DNA of 64,000 nt from Combretum micranthum (Eukaryota > Streptophyta > Magnoliopsida > Myrtales > Combretaceae). The stretch lies in assembly GCA_024138025.1 (NCBI GenBank), contig JAMXBD010001033.1, positions 124,001 through 188,000 on the forward strand. The letters are read 5' to 3'. Position numbers and translations under genes: made by a program. Below are positions 1 to 11,062 of this stretch, piece by piece (the first letter of the stretch is position 1; each line of letters starts with the position of its first letter). The notes beneath the pieces are model-generated. The model did no database searches and was not told where the DNA came from. It worked only from the letters and a program-made list of their open reading frames with translations.

Positions 1-241
1 CGACTCTGGAGCGGCTTTTGTTAAAACAAGCGAAATTACAAGGAAGGCCGGTCCCAAGGCTGGCAGCTTTCCAATAAAGGCTGGCGGCTTTAATGTCGGC
101 CTGGACTGTCTTCACCCAATTTCTTGCGTATGACTTTCTCATGTCCAAATTCGTCTGTTGAAGGACAAAAATACTCTCTTAAACTACATTATATTACAAT
201 TATACCCTTCAATATGAATTATTTATTTGTACTTTACATCT
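1..241 (-). repeat. 3' LTR of the chromovirus (partial)
   Basis: This matches the outer end of the right-hand LTR (about 12,640-12,892), including the shared stretches TCTTGCGTATGACTT-like and CAATATGAATTATTTATTTG. It is the U3 start of the 3' LTR in minus orientation; the rest lies beyond the left edge. The terminal base of the expected TGATGTAAAG start is altered (it reads AGATGTAAAG). The copy carries an extra segment near 70-95 compared with the right LTR. Confidence 0.88.
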
Positions 242-253
242 TTCCCTTCCTAA
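242..253 (-). other. Polypurine tract
   Basis: The minus strand reads AGGAAGGGAAA directly before the 3' LTR start. This is where a plus-strand-priming polypurine tract is expected in a Ty3/gypsy element. Confidence 0.7.
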
Positions 254-254
254 A

Positions 255-438
255 AGAAACTTTCGCCCTCGAAAGTTACCTGATTCATTGAAAATCTTGG
301 GGTACATAGCTTGATCTGCTCTTCTAAGTCCCATGTTGCTTCTTACTCGGTTTGATTCATCCATCAAACCTTTACATACTTAATCGCACATGTCCTTAAG
401 ATTTGTTCTTTTGTATCCACAATCCTTATCAGCTTTTC
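255..438 (-). pseudogene. Chromodomain remnant of the chromovirus integrase
   Basis: Downstream of the integrase GPF region, the minus-strand translation continues past the stop at the end of the 439-813 frame. It shows chromodomain residues: a VDTKEQILR-like start, IKYVKV, an N-Q-T-E segment, and EATWDLEEQI. At least three in-frame stops interrupt it. In chromoviruses this domain sits at the end of integrase and directs insertion to particular chromatin. It is clearly recognisable here and no longer functional. Confidence 0.75.
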
Positions 439-1635
439 TTAGGTAAAAAGATTAGCTTGAACTTCCAGCGGTTCCAAAGCTACGATCTGTTCAAGGTCTT
501 GCACATATTTCCTCAACTGGGATACATGAATTACATTGTGCACTCCCTCTAAACTTGGTAGTAGCGCTAGCCGATAAGCCATGTTTCTAATGCTTTTCAG
601 GATTTTGAATGGACCAACATATCTGAGGTTCAACTTGCCTCTTATACCGAATCTAACAACACCCTTCGTTGGAGATATCTTAAGCAGCACATGTTCCCCT
701 ACCTGAAACTCCAATGGTCTTCGTCGTTTATCGGCATAGCTTTTCTGTCGGCTTTGAGTCGCTTGCAATTTCTCTCTAATTACTTTAACCTTGTCCACCA
801 CATCTTGTACCAATTTGGGTCCTAAAATTTTTCTATCACCTACTTCGTCCCAATGAATCGGCGATCAGCACTTTCTACTATACAAGGCTTTATACGGTGG
901 CATCCCAATTGATGCTTGATAGCTATTGTTGTAGACAAACTCCACCAAAGGTAAATATTCATCTCAACATCCTTTAAAGTCCAAGACACAGGCTCTTAGC
1001 ATATCTTCAAGAATTTGGATTGTCCATTTAGACTGCTCATCTGTCTGAAGATGATAAGCGGTACTGAAAACCACTTTAGTAATAAAGCTTTGTGCAAGCT
1101 CTTCTAGAACCTCCTACAAACCTGGTGTCTCGGTCTGACACAATGGTCACCAAAATTCCATGTAGTCTCACGATCTCCTTGATATATAACTGTGCTAATA
1201 GATCCAATCGATAACCAGTTCTAATTGGTATAAATCGGGTTACTTTTGTGAGTCTATCAATAATAACCCATACCAATCAAACTTCCTTTAGTCATGGTAA
1301 AGCCGCAACAAAATCCATATTAATGTGTTCCCACTTCTACTGGGGTATAGGCAAAGGCTTCAATTCACCGGCTGGTCACCAATATTTATCATTTGACGAG
1401 TGTGACACTTGGATACATACCCAACGATTTCCTTTTTCATATTATTCCACCAATACAGTTTCTTTAAATCCTGATACATTTTATTGCCTCCTAGATGGAT
1501 GGAATAACTTGAATAATGTGCTTCCTTCAACAATTCTCTCTTAAGCTCTCTTTGCTTCGGTACATACAGTCTTCCCTTGTATCTTAAGATACCCACTTCA
1601 TCAATATAGAATTTAGGGGCTCTGTCGATTTCCAT
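439..1635 (-). pseudogene. Integrase of the chromovirus, broken
   Basis: Minus-strand fragments together cover integrase. The zinc-binding region at 1,360-1,635 has the EAH...H...LYWW pattern, but its final Cys-X2-Cys reads C-H-T-R. The catalytic core at 1,076-1,276 has WVIIDRLTK with the first Asp and IVSDRD with the second. Core continuation at 816-1,075 has QTDEQSKW where QTDGQSER is usual, so the catalytic Glu has become Lys. The 439-813 frame carries the GPY/F module (RYVGPF) and the SQLRKYV tail. There are stops in the core (after KGC and RKC) and a frameshift near 1,636. It would have inserted the cDNA into the host chromosome; it is dead through loss of the DDE glutamate and the stops. 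The segment upstream of 1,636 continues at 7,595 on the other side of the nested insertion. Confidence 0.9.
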
Positions 1636-1647
1636 TCTTCACTTTAT

Positions 1648-2339
1648 TGATTAATAAGTGTGTAGAGAATATAAGCAAATCAAGACCTAAATTCTTCTTT
1701 CTATAAATCCTTCCCCACACTTATCTAAGACATTGTCTCCAATGTCTTCCTAAGTCAAGCACAAATTAGTTAAAAGGGAAAGAAATAAAATTAAAAAGAA
1801 AAGGACACTAGAACTTCCCCAAATTTTCAAGATAGTAGTAAAGAATTTCCATATCCAGTCACTTAAAAGAGAATGTTTCAACAGTCAAGTTGTGAATCCT
1901 TCAAAGCTTATAATTGAAAAACAAAAATAAAAAGAAAAACAACAAAATAGATCTAAAAAGAAGTTAGCCTATCCTAAAGTCTAGGAAAATAAGTTCAAAG
2001 AGATGCAAAAAAATTACAGCAGATTTTTCACATCACAAAAATAACAACAAGAAGAACTTTCTTGAGTCTTAAATCATAAAGAAATAAAATCGAAATGGAT
2101 GAGGAAGTGTGGGAGAAATAAGGAGCAAATGTCGGTCAGCCCCTGAGGATACAAGGCCATGTTTGGGGCCTTATGGGGTGCAAAAACATGACCAGAGAGC
2201 AAATGGAGTGCAAAACTTTATGCCCCACCATGTACACGCCTGTGTTCAAGGCCGTGTATGATTGAAAAACTCAACCCAAGAGCTTGTTTTGAGGATTATC
2301 AAAGTGTCCCACCTTCTGCACGGCTGTGTAAAACTTTAA
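1648..2339 (-). other. Fragment resembling a Tat/Athila 3' internal region
   Basis: On the minus strand this reads through two ACGGCC/GTGTA-type motifs, a T-rich segment and then GACATTGGAGACAATGTC followed by AAGTGTGGGGAAGG, at about 1,700-1,760. That paired ACATTG/CAATGT motif followed by AAGTGTGGGG is, as I recall the family, typical of the 3' internal region of Tat/Athila-type elements. No LTR follows it on the left, where the chromovirus resumes directly. It may be the remains of a second, recombined copy. No coding sequence is seen. Confidence 0.5.
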
Positions 2340-3612
2340 TGTGTGTTTATGATCAAAAGTTGTAATTTATAATCATGTTAATGCTATGATCCGCACAAGG
2401 CAGTGCACCTATTGTATCATATATAATTGAACTTAAATATCGTCCTAATGATCTATGGGCAAGTACCAGTATTTCCTTTTCACTACTATCTAGCCTAAAT
2501 CTTAAAGTGAATATTAGCTAAAATTCTCAATTACCTAATTACTAAATTAACAAACCCTAGAATCAATTTTAGTGCTTTTTAATAATCGTATATCAAATCA
2601 CAAAACTATACCCTAATCATGTTCCACCCTAAACCGTCAAATCTCATAAAAGAAATAGATTGATTAACAAGGATTGATCTCTTGAACTGTAGGGATTCAA
2701 AATTAAAACAATTACTCCCTCGAGTTAATTGACTCCTAATCTTATAAGAGATGGTGGAGACCTCTCCTTCACCAACACCTTACAAAATTACATTAAAGAA
2801 ATAAAACCCTAATCAAAGATTAAATCTTTTATGCAAAAACTTGAAGTTTTCCTACCTCTAGATAAAACATGTAAGTTTTCTATTCATGAAGATCTATCTT
2901 GTCTGATGAAACCTCTTTCTATCTAATAAGAATTGGACAAGCAACAATTCTGGCCATAATTCATTACAAGACAATTACAATACATGAATAGATTCAAGGA
3001 AATCAATAATATAAATCAATCATCAATTTAAGCACATGGTTTACGGTTTCACATAATTAGGGCATGAATAATCTACTCCTCTATAGAGTTTACAATGAAG
3101 GAAATAGGAAAAGATAAGAAAGAATCAAGAATAATAAAACCCATACATCCTTACATACGTTTTAGAAACCCTAGTATACGGCTATTGATAGTGTTGTAAC
3201 CGTCTTTGAATGTGCCCCACCAAGCATACGGTCATGTTCGTGGTTGTGTACATTGAAAAAGCATGAATTTCTTCACTGGCCACATTTCTTCCTTGAATAC
3301 TACTTTATACACTCCTTGGGCAGTTGCTAATGTACATTTTGAAGTAGTTTCTACTTTCTAGTCACTTTTTGTGGCTAAACAGCAGCATGTACATGGCCAT
3401 GTAGTTTGTTGTGTACATTGAAAAATCAACCTTTTGTGTATTTTGCCAATTTTCATCTTGTTTTTGCTTGAATCATCCTTAAATCTTTGAAATGTCTTCA
3501 TTAAACCCTAAGATGAAATATTAAGCAATTAAGTACCCTTTTCTTGATAATTTCTCATAAAATCCATATAAAACTATATACAATGAGTGCTAGAATTAAG
3601 GATCTTTTAACA
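2340..3612 (-). repeat. 3' LTR of the nested element
   Basis: This is a direct repeat of 6,254-7,594. Shared landmarks include GGGCAAGTACCAGTATTTCC, the phrase around AACCGTCAAATCTCATAAAAG, and a perfect 14-bp palindrome TACATGGCCATGTA at 3,390-3,403. Compared with the right copy it lacks a stretch of roughly 100 bp after AAAACCCAT near 3,140. Confidence 0.88.
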
Positions 3613-3636
3613 CTTATAAAACTTCCCCACAATTAA
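3613..3636 (-). other. Polypurine tract region of the nested element
   Basis: Minus strand TTGTGGGGAAG followed by TTTTATAAG lies immediately upstream (in sense) of the 3' LTR. This is the expected position and composition for a polypurine tract. Confidence 0.55.
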
Positions 3637-5530
3637 TCGTTTGCTTATCCTCAAGCAAACAAAATGAGGACAAAATAGTCTATCATCAATTATACTCATT
3701 AACAACTATCATATCACAAGTAACATTCTTCAATTCAACTAAACTAAAGTAACTAATCAGTGCCTACCGCTCAAACCTATTATAATTGTACTTATACTTG
3801 GTATACTATAATCAAATTTTTAAGATTAATCCAAGTAAATCAAACTATTACTCTCACCATTTAATAACCGCTTCTAAAGTTATAAAGGAAACACAAAGTC
3901 AATCAAAGTAATAGCAGCTTGATTACATCTCACCACTAATTAAAGAGTATATAAACCATTTAACTACCTCTCTAAACTCAACAACCTAGAATGAAAGTAT
4001 ATGGTATCCATCATTCCCGTAGGTTTTCTTCTCTTTGATTGAAATCTCTACAAAAAAAATTTTAACAGCCTTCAGAGGGATGGGTTTTTACTTGCATCTT
4101 TTCCTTCTCCTCTAAACGGGGTATAGCCCGCATCTTTTCAACTTAGTTATTCTTTTTTTTTTCTTTTTTCATCAATTGTTTATAAGAAGCTTGTATAGTC
4201 AATAACGGGGCCAAACTTCGCTCTTCTAAGGGACAAAAGCTTGCCCATATTAACTAAGCTTTTATATTCAGTTAAGCATAATAATTGATTCACTTTTTCC
4301 AAGAGATTGTTCAAAAAGAATCACTAAGGAATTGATTTCATATACCCTTCTCACAAAATGTTAGAAGGGCTCTCAAAGTTTTTGAAAAGTAAATACACTA
4401 ACCAATAAGCTTAGAAACACAACCATTCAACTTTAAAACTAAGGACTTCGACCCCTTCCACAACTCTAGATTCAATTATTAAATAGCAAGTAAATTTGCT
4501 TCACTTAAATTTTATCTTAAAACTTTAACTAAGTATACCAAGTCCAAAATAGGTGAGTAAGGCACAAAGTCACTATACTTTTATCTTTTGAATGCTAACT
4601 TCACAAACAAATGAGCATAATTTCAAGATTCAACTTCAAAATATATCAACTTTAAAGTTCATTTGCAAACTTGTAAGTGGGAAGCTTGAAACAAGTGCAT
4701 ATATACTATGAAGCAACACAATTTAAGACCCAAACAATTTTATTTCTTAGCATACCCCTTCCCCACACTTAGATATACACTCTCACCTCCTTCAATTAAG
4801 CTTGATCTCCTTCTCGAAAATTGCAATTTTGACAGTAAAAATACTTAGGATATGTGAAAACAAAAGAAAGCAAAAAGGAACTTAACTTACCCATGTTAGT
4901 CATGGGTTACCTCCTAAGAAGCACACTTTTTTAACGTTGTTGGCTCGACATTTGTTGTTAACCTATCCACCTGGATCCCATGGGAATGTGTCCACTCCCA
5001 TATGTCTGAAGTCAACCAAAGGAAATTCTTTCTCATTGTTATTCTAATTCTCTTAAGTTTAAGTCCCTTGTTCTCAAATATCATGGGCTTTTGATAGGGA
5101 GCAATTCAAAAATCGGTACTGGTTCAAACTCATGATATAACCTAAGGCTCCAAGTACACCTCATGAAGTTCATCATCTCCCAAACACCCAATTAACCCAT
5201 TACATGGAGAGAAATTAATATTTTCACTTTCCATCTCAAGTTCAATCTCTCCAAACTTCTCTTCTTTTGGGGTAACTTAAAGAATATTCTCTAGAGATAT
5301 GTTCTCAAAGATTGAAGTGCTAAGGAAAGGATTAAGATATATCACATTAGTCTCCTCACCATCATGCTTTTCTTTAGTAGACTCCAACTTATCTTCATGC
5401 TGTTTAGATCTACCTTATGATCTACAAATTCATTTTCCTTCTCCACTAATTCATCCTTCATTTTTGTTGACTCCTCAATTTGTATAATTGAATCATTTTC
5501 TCCGATGCATCAAAAGGACTTTGATTATCT
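3637..5530 (-). other. Non-coding interior of the nested element
   Basis: No credible reading frame is present. Landmarks are a TCTAAGTGTGGGGAAGGGG motif (minus strand, near 4,755-4,775) and the CATGGGTTACCTCCTAAGAAG stretch near 4,902-4,922, a phrase I recall as common in Tat-type elements. A poly-T-rich segment lies near 4,152-4,180. Confidence 0.6.
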
Positions 5531-5536
5531 CCTTAT

Positions 5537-6076
5537 TTACTTCCTCATGTCCTTAAGAATTTCTAAAGATTCAATCAACCTGCATACCCATTCTTGAGAT
5601 GGTCCTAGAAGAGTGGCCAATTCTTCTAAGCTTATGAGTTTATAAATATCAGGGGCACAAAATTTCCATGAATTAGCTTCAAAAAGTGCCTGCATCTTCT
5701 TAACAAACAAATTTATGTTATCATATCTTGAATCAATGATGCTTTCCAAGATAGATTTTTCTCAAGGATCTTTTTCAGTATGGCTTAAGGACAAGGATGA
5801 GGTTAATTTGGTTGGAGTACAATTGTAATGTAAGTGTTGAGAAAAATGTGAGACATGTCTCTCACTTTGACATTCAAAGGTCCAATGTCTACCACCACAC
5901 TCCTTATAAATCATATCATTAAGAGTCATAAAGTCAATATCTGGAAATCCATGGTAAGAAGCAACAGGAATAATGCATTTATAACATGAGTTAGAGGGAT
6001 GATAATATGGATGAGGGCATTTATAAGACTCATGATCACCTCCACAATACATGCACAAAAATCCAATGAAATTCAT
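5537..6076 (-). pseudogene. Gag-like zinc-knuckle reading frame of the nested element
   Basis: Two adjacent minus-strand frames (5,762-6,076 and 5,537-5,749), about 104 and 70 residues, look like one interrupted frame. The first has a knuckle C-M-Y-C-G-G-D-H-E-S-Y-K-C near residues 8-20 and a second C-G-G-R-H-W-T-F-E-C near residues 60-69. This Cys-X2-Cys-X3-His-X4-Cys spacing is a variant of the retroviral CCHC knuckle, similar to the Gag nucleocapsid of Tat/Athila elements. It would bind element RNA. No capsid domain is seen, and a stop separates the two parts. It starts shortly after the PBS in sense direction, which fits gag. Confidence 0.55.
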
Positions 6077-6230
6077 AGTTCACACAGTCAGGAAAAATCA
6101 AGAACACAATCAATCAAAAGGAATTACCCCAAAAAGTATTAAAAAATGGTTAAAATAGTATATACTAAAGCTTTTCCTAGTATTAACTTGCTAGATCCCC
6201 GATTTCCAAAGGATTGGCTTTCTAGATCTA

Positions 6231-6244
6231 CGGCAGCGGTGCCA
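6231..6244 (-). other. Primer binding site, tRNA-Asp-like, of the nested element
   Basis: Minus strand TGGCACCGCTGCCG lies nine bases inside the right LTR. The canonical Tat/Athila site is TGGCGCCGTTGCCG, so there are two differences. The spacer AAGTTTT before it also fits that group. Confidence 0.72.
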
Positions 6245-6253
6245 AAACTTTTA

Positions 6254-7594
6254 TGTGTGTTTATGATCAAGAGTTATAATTTATAATCCTTTTAATTTTA
6301 TGATCTACACAAGGCAGCACACCTATCATGTAATATAGAATTGAACTTAGATATTGTCCTAAGGATCTATGGGCAAGTACCAGTATTTCCTTTTCACTAC
6401 TATTTAGCCTAACATCGAGTGAATATTAGCTAAAATTCCCAATTTTCTAATTACTAAATTAACAAACCCTAGAATCAATTTTAGTGCTTTTCAATAGATA
6501 TATCAACTCACAAAACTATACCCTGCTCATGTTCCACCCTAAACCGTCAAATCTCATAAAAGAAATAGATTGATTAACAAGGATTGATCTCTTGAACTGC
6601 AGGGATTCAAAATTAAAACAATTACTCCCTCAAGTTAATTGATTCCTAATCTCATAAGAGATAGTGGAGGCCTCTCCCTCACCAATGCCTTATAAAAATT
6701 GCATTAAAGAAATAAAACCCTAATCAAAGATTAAATCTTTTATGTAGAACTTGAAGTTTTCCTATCTTTAGATAAAACATGCAAATTTTCTATTCATGAG
6801 GATCTATCTTATCCAATGAAACCTCTTTCTATCTAATAAGAATTGGACAAGTAACAAATCTGGCCACAATTCATTACAAGACAATTATAATACATGAATA
6901 GATTCAAGGAAATCAATAATATAAATCAATCATCAATTTAAGCACATGGCTTAGGGTTTCACATAATTAGGTCATGAACAATCTATTCCTCCATGGAGTT
7001 TACAATCAAGGAAATAGAATCAAGAATAATAAAACCCATTTGTTTTGTGATCTTCAGATGTTGGAACGACACTTTTCCTTTGAAGTTCTTCCTTTTTCCT
7101 CTCCTAAGGTTTCTAAAACGTGTCTAAGGATGTATAGAATGTGTAAGGATTCAAAACTGAAAGGTTGGGACAGCTATTTATAGTGTTGTAACCATCTTTA
7201 AATGTGTCCCACCAAGTATATGGCTGTGTTCATGGCCGTGTACATTGAAAAAGCATGAATTTCTTCGCTGGTCACATTTCTTCCTTGAATACTTCATACA
7301 CTCCTTGGGCAGTTGCTAATGTACATTTTGAAGTAGTTTCTAGTCACTTTTTGTGGCTAAACACCAGCATGTACATGGCCATGTAGTTTGTCGTGTACAT
7401 TGAGGAATCAACCTTTTGTGTATTTTGCCAACTTTCATCTTGTTTTTGCTTGAATCATCATTAAATCTTTGAAATGTCTTCATTAAACCCTGAAATGAAA
7501 TATTAAGCAATTAAGTACCCTTTTCTTGATAATTTCTCATAAAATCCATATAAAACTACATATAATGAGTGCTAAAATTGAGGATCTTTTAACA
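6254..7594 (-). repeat. 5' LTR of the nested element
   Basis: The longer and apparently more complete copy of the direct repeat at 2,340-3,612. It runs TGTGTG...TTAACA in plus orientation. It contains the palindrome TACATGGCCATGTA at 7,372-7,385 and paired GTGTACATTGA motifs. The right edge abuts chromovirus pol sequence. Confidence 0.88.
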
Positions 7595-8236
7595 CTTATC
7601 ATTTATCTCCAGTATGCTTGGATCATCCACTTGACTTGCTTTGATCCTATCAACCAGAGTAAGCTAAATCTGCAACCTTGCCAATCATGCACTTACCTTT
7701 CGGGTCACTATTTCCAAGTTCAATTTCCTCATATCATCTAGCAAGTGATGCTCAGAAGTGATCATAGCTGCTAAATTCTCATTCCTCTTCCTACTTAAGG
7801 CATCCACTACGACATTGGCCTTTCCATGGTAGTTTTGGATATCTACGTCGTAGTCCTTGATCAGTTTTAACCACTTCCTTTGCCTCATGTTCAGATCCCA
7901 CTGGGTAAAAATATACTTCAAGCTCTTATGATTCGTGAATATTTTGCACTTCTCACCATACAAATAGTGTCTCCACAATTTCAACGCATGAACCATGGCT
8001 GCTAGTTCCAAGTCATGAGTGTGTTAATTTCTTTCATGCGGTTTTAATTATCTAGATGCATATGCGATAACTCTTCCACCTTGCATCAAAATGTAACCTA
8101 GGCCTTGTATAGAAGCATCACTATAAATAGTGTACTCCTCTCCACTCATTGGTAAAGCTAAAACTGGTGCAGACACTAATTTCTCTTTCAACTGTCGGAA
8201 GCTACTCTCGTAATTTTCATCCCAAACATACTTCAC
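7595..8236 (-). pseudogene. RNase H domain and linker of the chromovirus
   Basis: Frames 8,048-8,236 and 7,685-8,011 on the minus strand give RNase H. Visible are YSDAS (first catalytic Asp), [10 protein letters not shown] (Glu), [11 protein letters not shown] where TDHKSLKY is usual, and VVVDALSRK (last Asp). So one catalytic Asp has become Asn. After 7,685 a stop occurs, but the frame continues recognisably as the linker toward integrase until 7,595, where the nested insertion begins. RNase H would degrade the RNA strand after reverse transcription. Confidence 0.9.
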
Positions 8237-8296
8237 TCCATTCTGTGTCAGTCTTGTTAAAGGATTTGCAAGTTTAGAGGAATCCTCTACAAATCT

Positions 8297-8962
8297 TCAA
8301 TAGTATCCTACCGTCCCTAAGAAACTTCTGATTTCGGATACTGTCTTAGGAGTCTGCCATTCTATCACAGCTTTTACTTTATCAGGATCTACTGAAATTC
8401 CGTTCCCATCCATTATATGTCCCAAAAATGACACTTGATCCAACCAAAACTTGCACTTAGTGAACTTGACATACAACTTTTCTTCTTGTAGTCTACTCGG
8501 GACCAATCTAAGATATTCTTCATGTTCTTCCTTAGTCTTAGAATACACCAAAACATCGTTGATAAACACCACAACAATCGAATCTAGATAATCCATAAAG
8601 ACTCTATTCATGAAATTCATAAATACCGCGGGTGCATTAGTAAGACTAAAAGGCATTAACACGAATTCATAGTGCTCGTATCTAGTCCAAAAAGTTGTGT
8701 TCGGAATATCTTCCGCTTTAATTCACAACTGGTGATACCCTGACCTTAAATTAATCTTGGAGAATACTCGCACTCCTACCAACTGATTGAACAAATCGTC
8801 TATTCTAGGCAATGGATACTTATTCTTGATCGTCACATGATTTAACTCCCTATAGTCTATACATAACCTCATGCGTCCATCTTTCTTCTTTACAAATAAA
8901 ATTGGAGCCCCCCAGGGCGATACGCTTGGTCTAATAAATTTCTTCTTGAGAAAATCGTCTAA
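8297..8962 (-). pseudogene. Reverse transcriptase domain of the chromovirus, catalytic Asp residues mutated
   Basis: The minus strand shows the palm: [27 protein letters not shown], then [13 protein letters not shown], where family members have IDLRSGYHQ, and FINDVLVYS, where FIDDVLVYS is usual. Two of the three metal-binding aspartates are therefore asparagine, each explained by one G-to-A change on the sense strand. A TAA stop follows GYHQL. LMPFSLTNAPAVFM and the thumb segment SFLGHIMDGNGISVDPDKV are well preserved. The domain is recognisable over its full length and non-functional. Confidence 0.92.
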
Positions 8963-9559
8963 TTAAACCTTTAATTCTGCCAACTTTGTTAGAGCCATCC
9001 CGTATGGTGCTTTAGACTTAGGCATGGTACCTGACACCAAATCAATAATAAATTCCACCTCCCTCTTAGGTGGTAATCCGGGTAGATCTTCTGGAAATAC
9101 ATCTAAATACTCTCTCACCATCGGTATCTTTGCACGATCAGTCTTTGATGCATCTTCTAGTGTCACAGTTGCCATTGCCATAGCTGACTTCTCCCACAAC
9201 TCGTATGTAGGTAAAGTTGCAGGTCTTTGTACCTCAAGTCTATGTAAAAATCTATCTCCATTGGCTAAACTAAACTCCACAACTAAATTTTTACAACCGA
9301 TTATAGCCTGGTGTTTCATCAATCAGTCTACTCCTAAGATTACATCAAAATTGATCATGTCCATCACTATAAGATTTGCAGATAAAAGCTTACCTTCTGT
9401 TTCTATGTTTACATCTCTACAAATTCTATTCAACAAGGTTCCACTCCCTAAGGGAGTATTTACAGAAAAACATCCAGATATCAATTCCATATTCATTCCA
9501 CATACAGATGTAAACAACTTAGATATACATGAAAAGCTCATACCCGTGTCAAATAACAC
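8963..9559 (-). pseudogene. Protease and protease-RT spacer of the chromovirus
   Basis: Frame 9,323-9,559 carries LFDTGMSFSCIS, the aspartic protease active site (D-T-G), and ends VILGVD, close to the usual VILGMDWL. A stop or frameshift follows. Frame 8,963-9,322 continues with VVEFSLANGD and the pre-RT segment VREYLDVFPEDLPGLPPKREVEF. This enzyme would cut the Gag-Pol polyprotein. The catalytic Asp is intact although the polyprotein is broken. Confidence 0.85.
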
Positions 9560-10870
9560 ATATGCATTGTGTCTGAGAATGATAACATACTTGCTATGGT
9601 ATCGATGCTTGAGGTATCTCTATGTTGTAAAGAATAAATCTTGGTAGGGGCTCTTTGTCCTTTACCCTGAGGTCTACTTATTGAGGCTCCTAAAATTACT
9701 TGCCTACCTAGCTCTTTACAATCCACTGCCTTATGCCCTCTTTGTCCACACGTAAAGCAGAAAATAGGTGGACCTCCTGATTGCTCAGTGCAGAATCTTT
9801 GACTATGCCCCACCTTTCCACAAGTGAAGCATGCATTTTCGGGCCATTTGCAGTCTTTCACATCATGGGGTCCCTGGCATCTAAGGCATTTCCTATCAGA
9901 ACTTGGAACCAAAGATATTACTTGTTAGATGAAAGGCCTTTTCCCTCTATCTTGAGTGATAACCGTAGCAGCTGGCCTCTTGCCTAAATAAACCTGACTC
10001 CTCGAGTCCTCTCTTCCTTTAATCCTTTTTAACCCCTGCTCAACCAGCTTTGCCTTGTTGACCACAGACAAGTAATTGGTCAACTCCATCAAATTTACTT
10101 GATGTTGAATCTCTGGTTCTAAACTAGTAATGAACCTACTCATCTTAGCATCCTCGCTCTCTTTCAGCGGCTCAGGAAGAAACCTCATCAACCTATTCAA
10201 TTCTGCTTTATACTCTTCAATAGTTAGCTTGCCTTGTTGGAACATGTAGTATTGCTGCAGCATCTTCTATTTGATACTTTTCGAGAAAAATCCCTACAGA
10301 AAGCCTGCTGAAATCTGTCCCATGTGATTACTCTTGGCATATGCCTCCTGATGCTTAGCCACCAGTTGTTTGCTCTACCAATTAGTAGATAGGAGGCATA
10401 TTCCACTTTCTTGTATTTAGGAATGTCCAAAGCATCAAAAGTCTTCTCCACCTCTTCCATCCATAGCTATACCTCTAGGGGTTTTCTAGGTGTTGGCTTG
10501 AACTTGTATATTAAGTCCACAAATTTGTTTAGGCTCAGGACATCAACGTGCCCCGCTCCATCCCCTCCATTACCGTTCATCCTTTGGGCCTCCTACCTCC
10601 AAGATTCAGCATTAGCTTAGATCGCCTGCATGCCGTTCCTCATATCCTGCTGTTATTGAGTGACTACTCCTAGAAGAATATTCATCACTTGCATCGGTTG
10701 TGTAGCATCAATAGGCACTTGTTGTCTTACAAGTGGGACTGGTGGCGGAGGTGGTGGGGGTAAATCCTCATGCACTTGGTTCAAAGGTGCCTGATTTAGG
10801 GGTGATTATTCCTCATCACCAGCTCTAGAGGAACCAGCATTATAGGCCCTTCTACGTAGAGGAGTTCTAG
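9538..10870 (-). pseudogene. Gag of the chromovirus, with three CCHC knuckles
   Basis: The minus strand encodes, in three frames, a Pro-rich N-terminus (about 10,700-10,870), a capsid region and a nucleocapsid region. The capsid part has WMEEVEKTFDAL, YLLIGRANNWW, WDRFQQAF, then YYMFQQGKLTIEEY and LEPEIQHQV. The frames 10,224-10,460 and 9,925-10,263 overlap, showing a frameshift near 10,260. Frame 9,538-9,912 has three knuckles: C-L-R-C...H...C, then CFTCGKVGHSQRFC and CFTCGQRGHKAVDC, the last two canonical CX2CX4HX4C. Gag packages the element RNA. Several stops interrupt the N-terminal part. Confidence 0.9.
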
Positions 10871-11043
10871 ACAAGGATAAAATAACATCTATAAGATTAA
10901 GAACTAAGAGATTATCTTAAGAAAGAAAAACTATAGAAAAACATCATAATGTAAAATTAACGTCCCTAACTATCTCTACCCATCTCATCAATACTCACTG
11001 TCCTAAGGAGTCATAACTTAAATCTATTAATCAAAAACCTATT

Positions 11044-11055
11044 GCTCTGATACCA
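11044..11055 (-). other. Primer binding site, initiator-Met tRNA
   Basis: Minus strand TGGTATCAGAGC, complementary to the 3' end of plant initiator-Met tRNA, lies seven bases downstream of the 5' LTR end (GGGTGTTACA). It fixes the element's orientation and the LTR boundary. Confidence 0.92.
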
Positions 11056-11062
11056 CTTAAGC

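Larger units (their letters stand above)
1648..7594 (-). mobile_element. Nested insertion splitting the chromovirus pol gene
   Basis: Chromovirus protein similarity stops near 1,640 and resumes at 7,595, where LVDRIKASQVDD-like residues continue the linker between RNase H and integrase. The inserted block begins with TG at 1,648 and ends with CA at 7,594. It is flanked by TTTAT (1,643-1,647) and CTTAT (7,595-7,599), a 4-of-5 match that may be a worn 5-bp target duplication. It contains a complete small LTR element (2,340-7,594) plus an extra 0.7 kb at the left whose origin is less clear. Confidence 0.8.
2340..7594 (-). mobile_element. Non-autonomous LTR retrotransposon with gag-like frame only
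   Basis: Two direct repeats, 2,340-3,612 and 6,254-7,594, bracket a 2.6 kb interior. The interior has a PBS next to the right repeat and a polypurine tract next to the left one, so the element runs on the minus strand. The PBS resembles the 3' end of tRNA-Asp, as in Tat/Athila elements. No protease, RT, RNase H or integrase can be found in the interior; only a zinc-knuckle-type reading frame is seen. The structure fits TR-GAG or LARD-type non-autonomous elements that depend on an autonomous relative. Both LTRs start and end with TG/CA. The two copies are visibly diverged and the left has lost about 100 bp near 3,100. Confidence 0.82.

Noticed and set aside
9024..9647. 207-codon plus-strand frame, the longest in the window
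   Set aside because: It is the antisense shadow of the chromovirus protease/RT spacer and protease.
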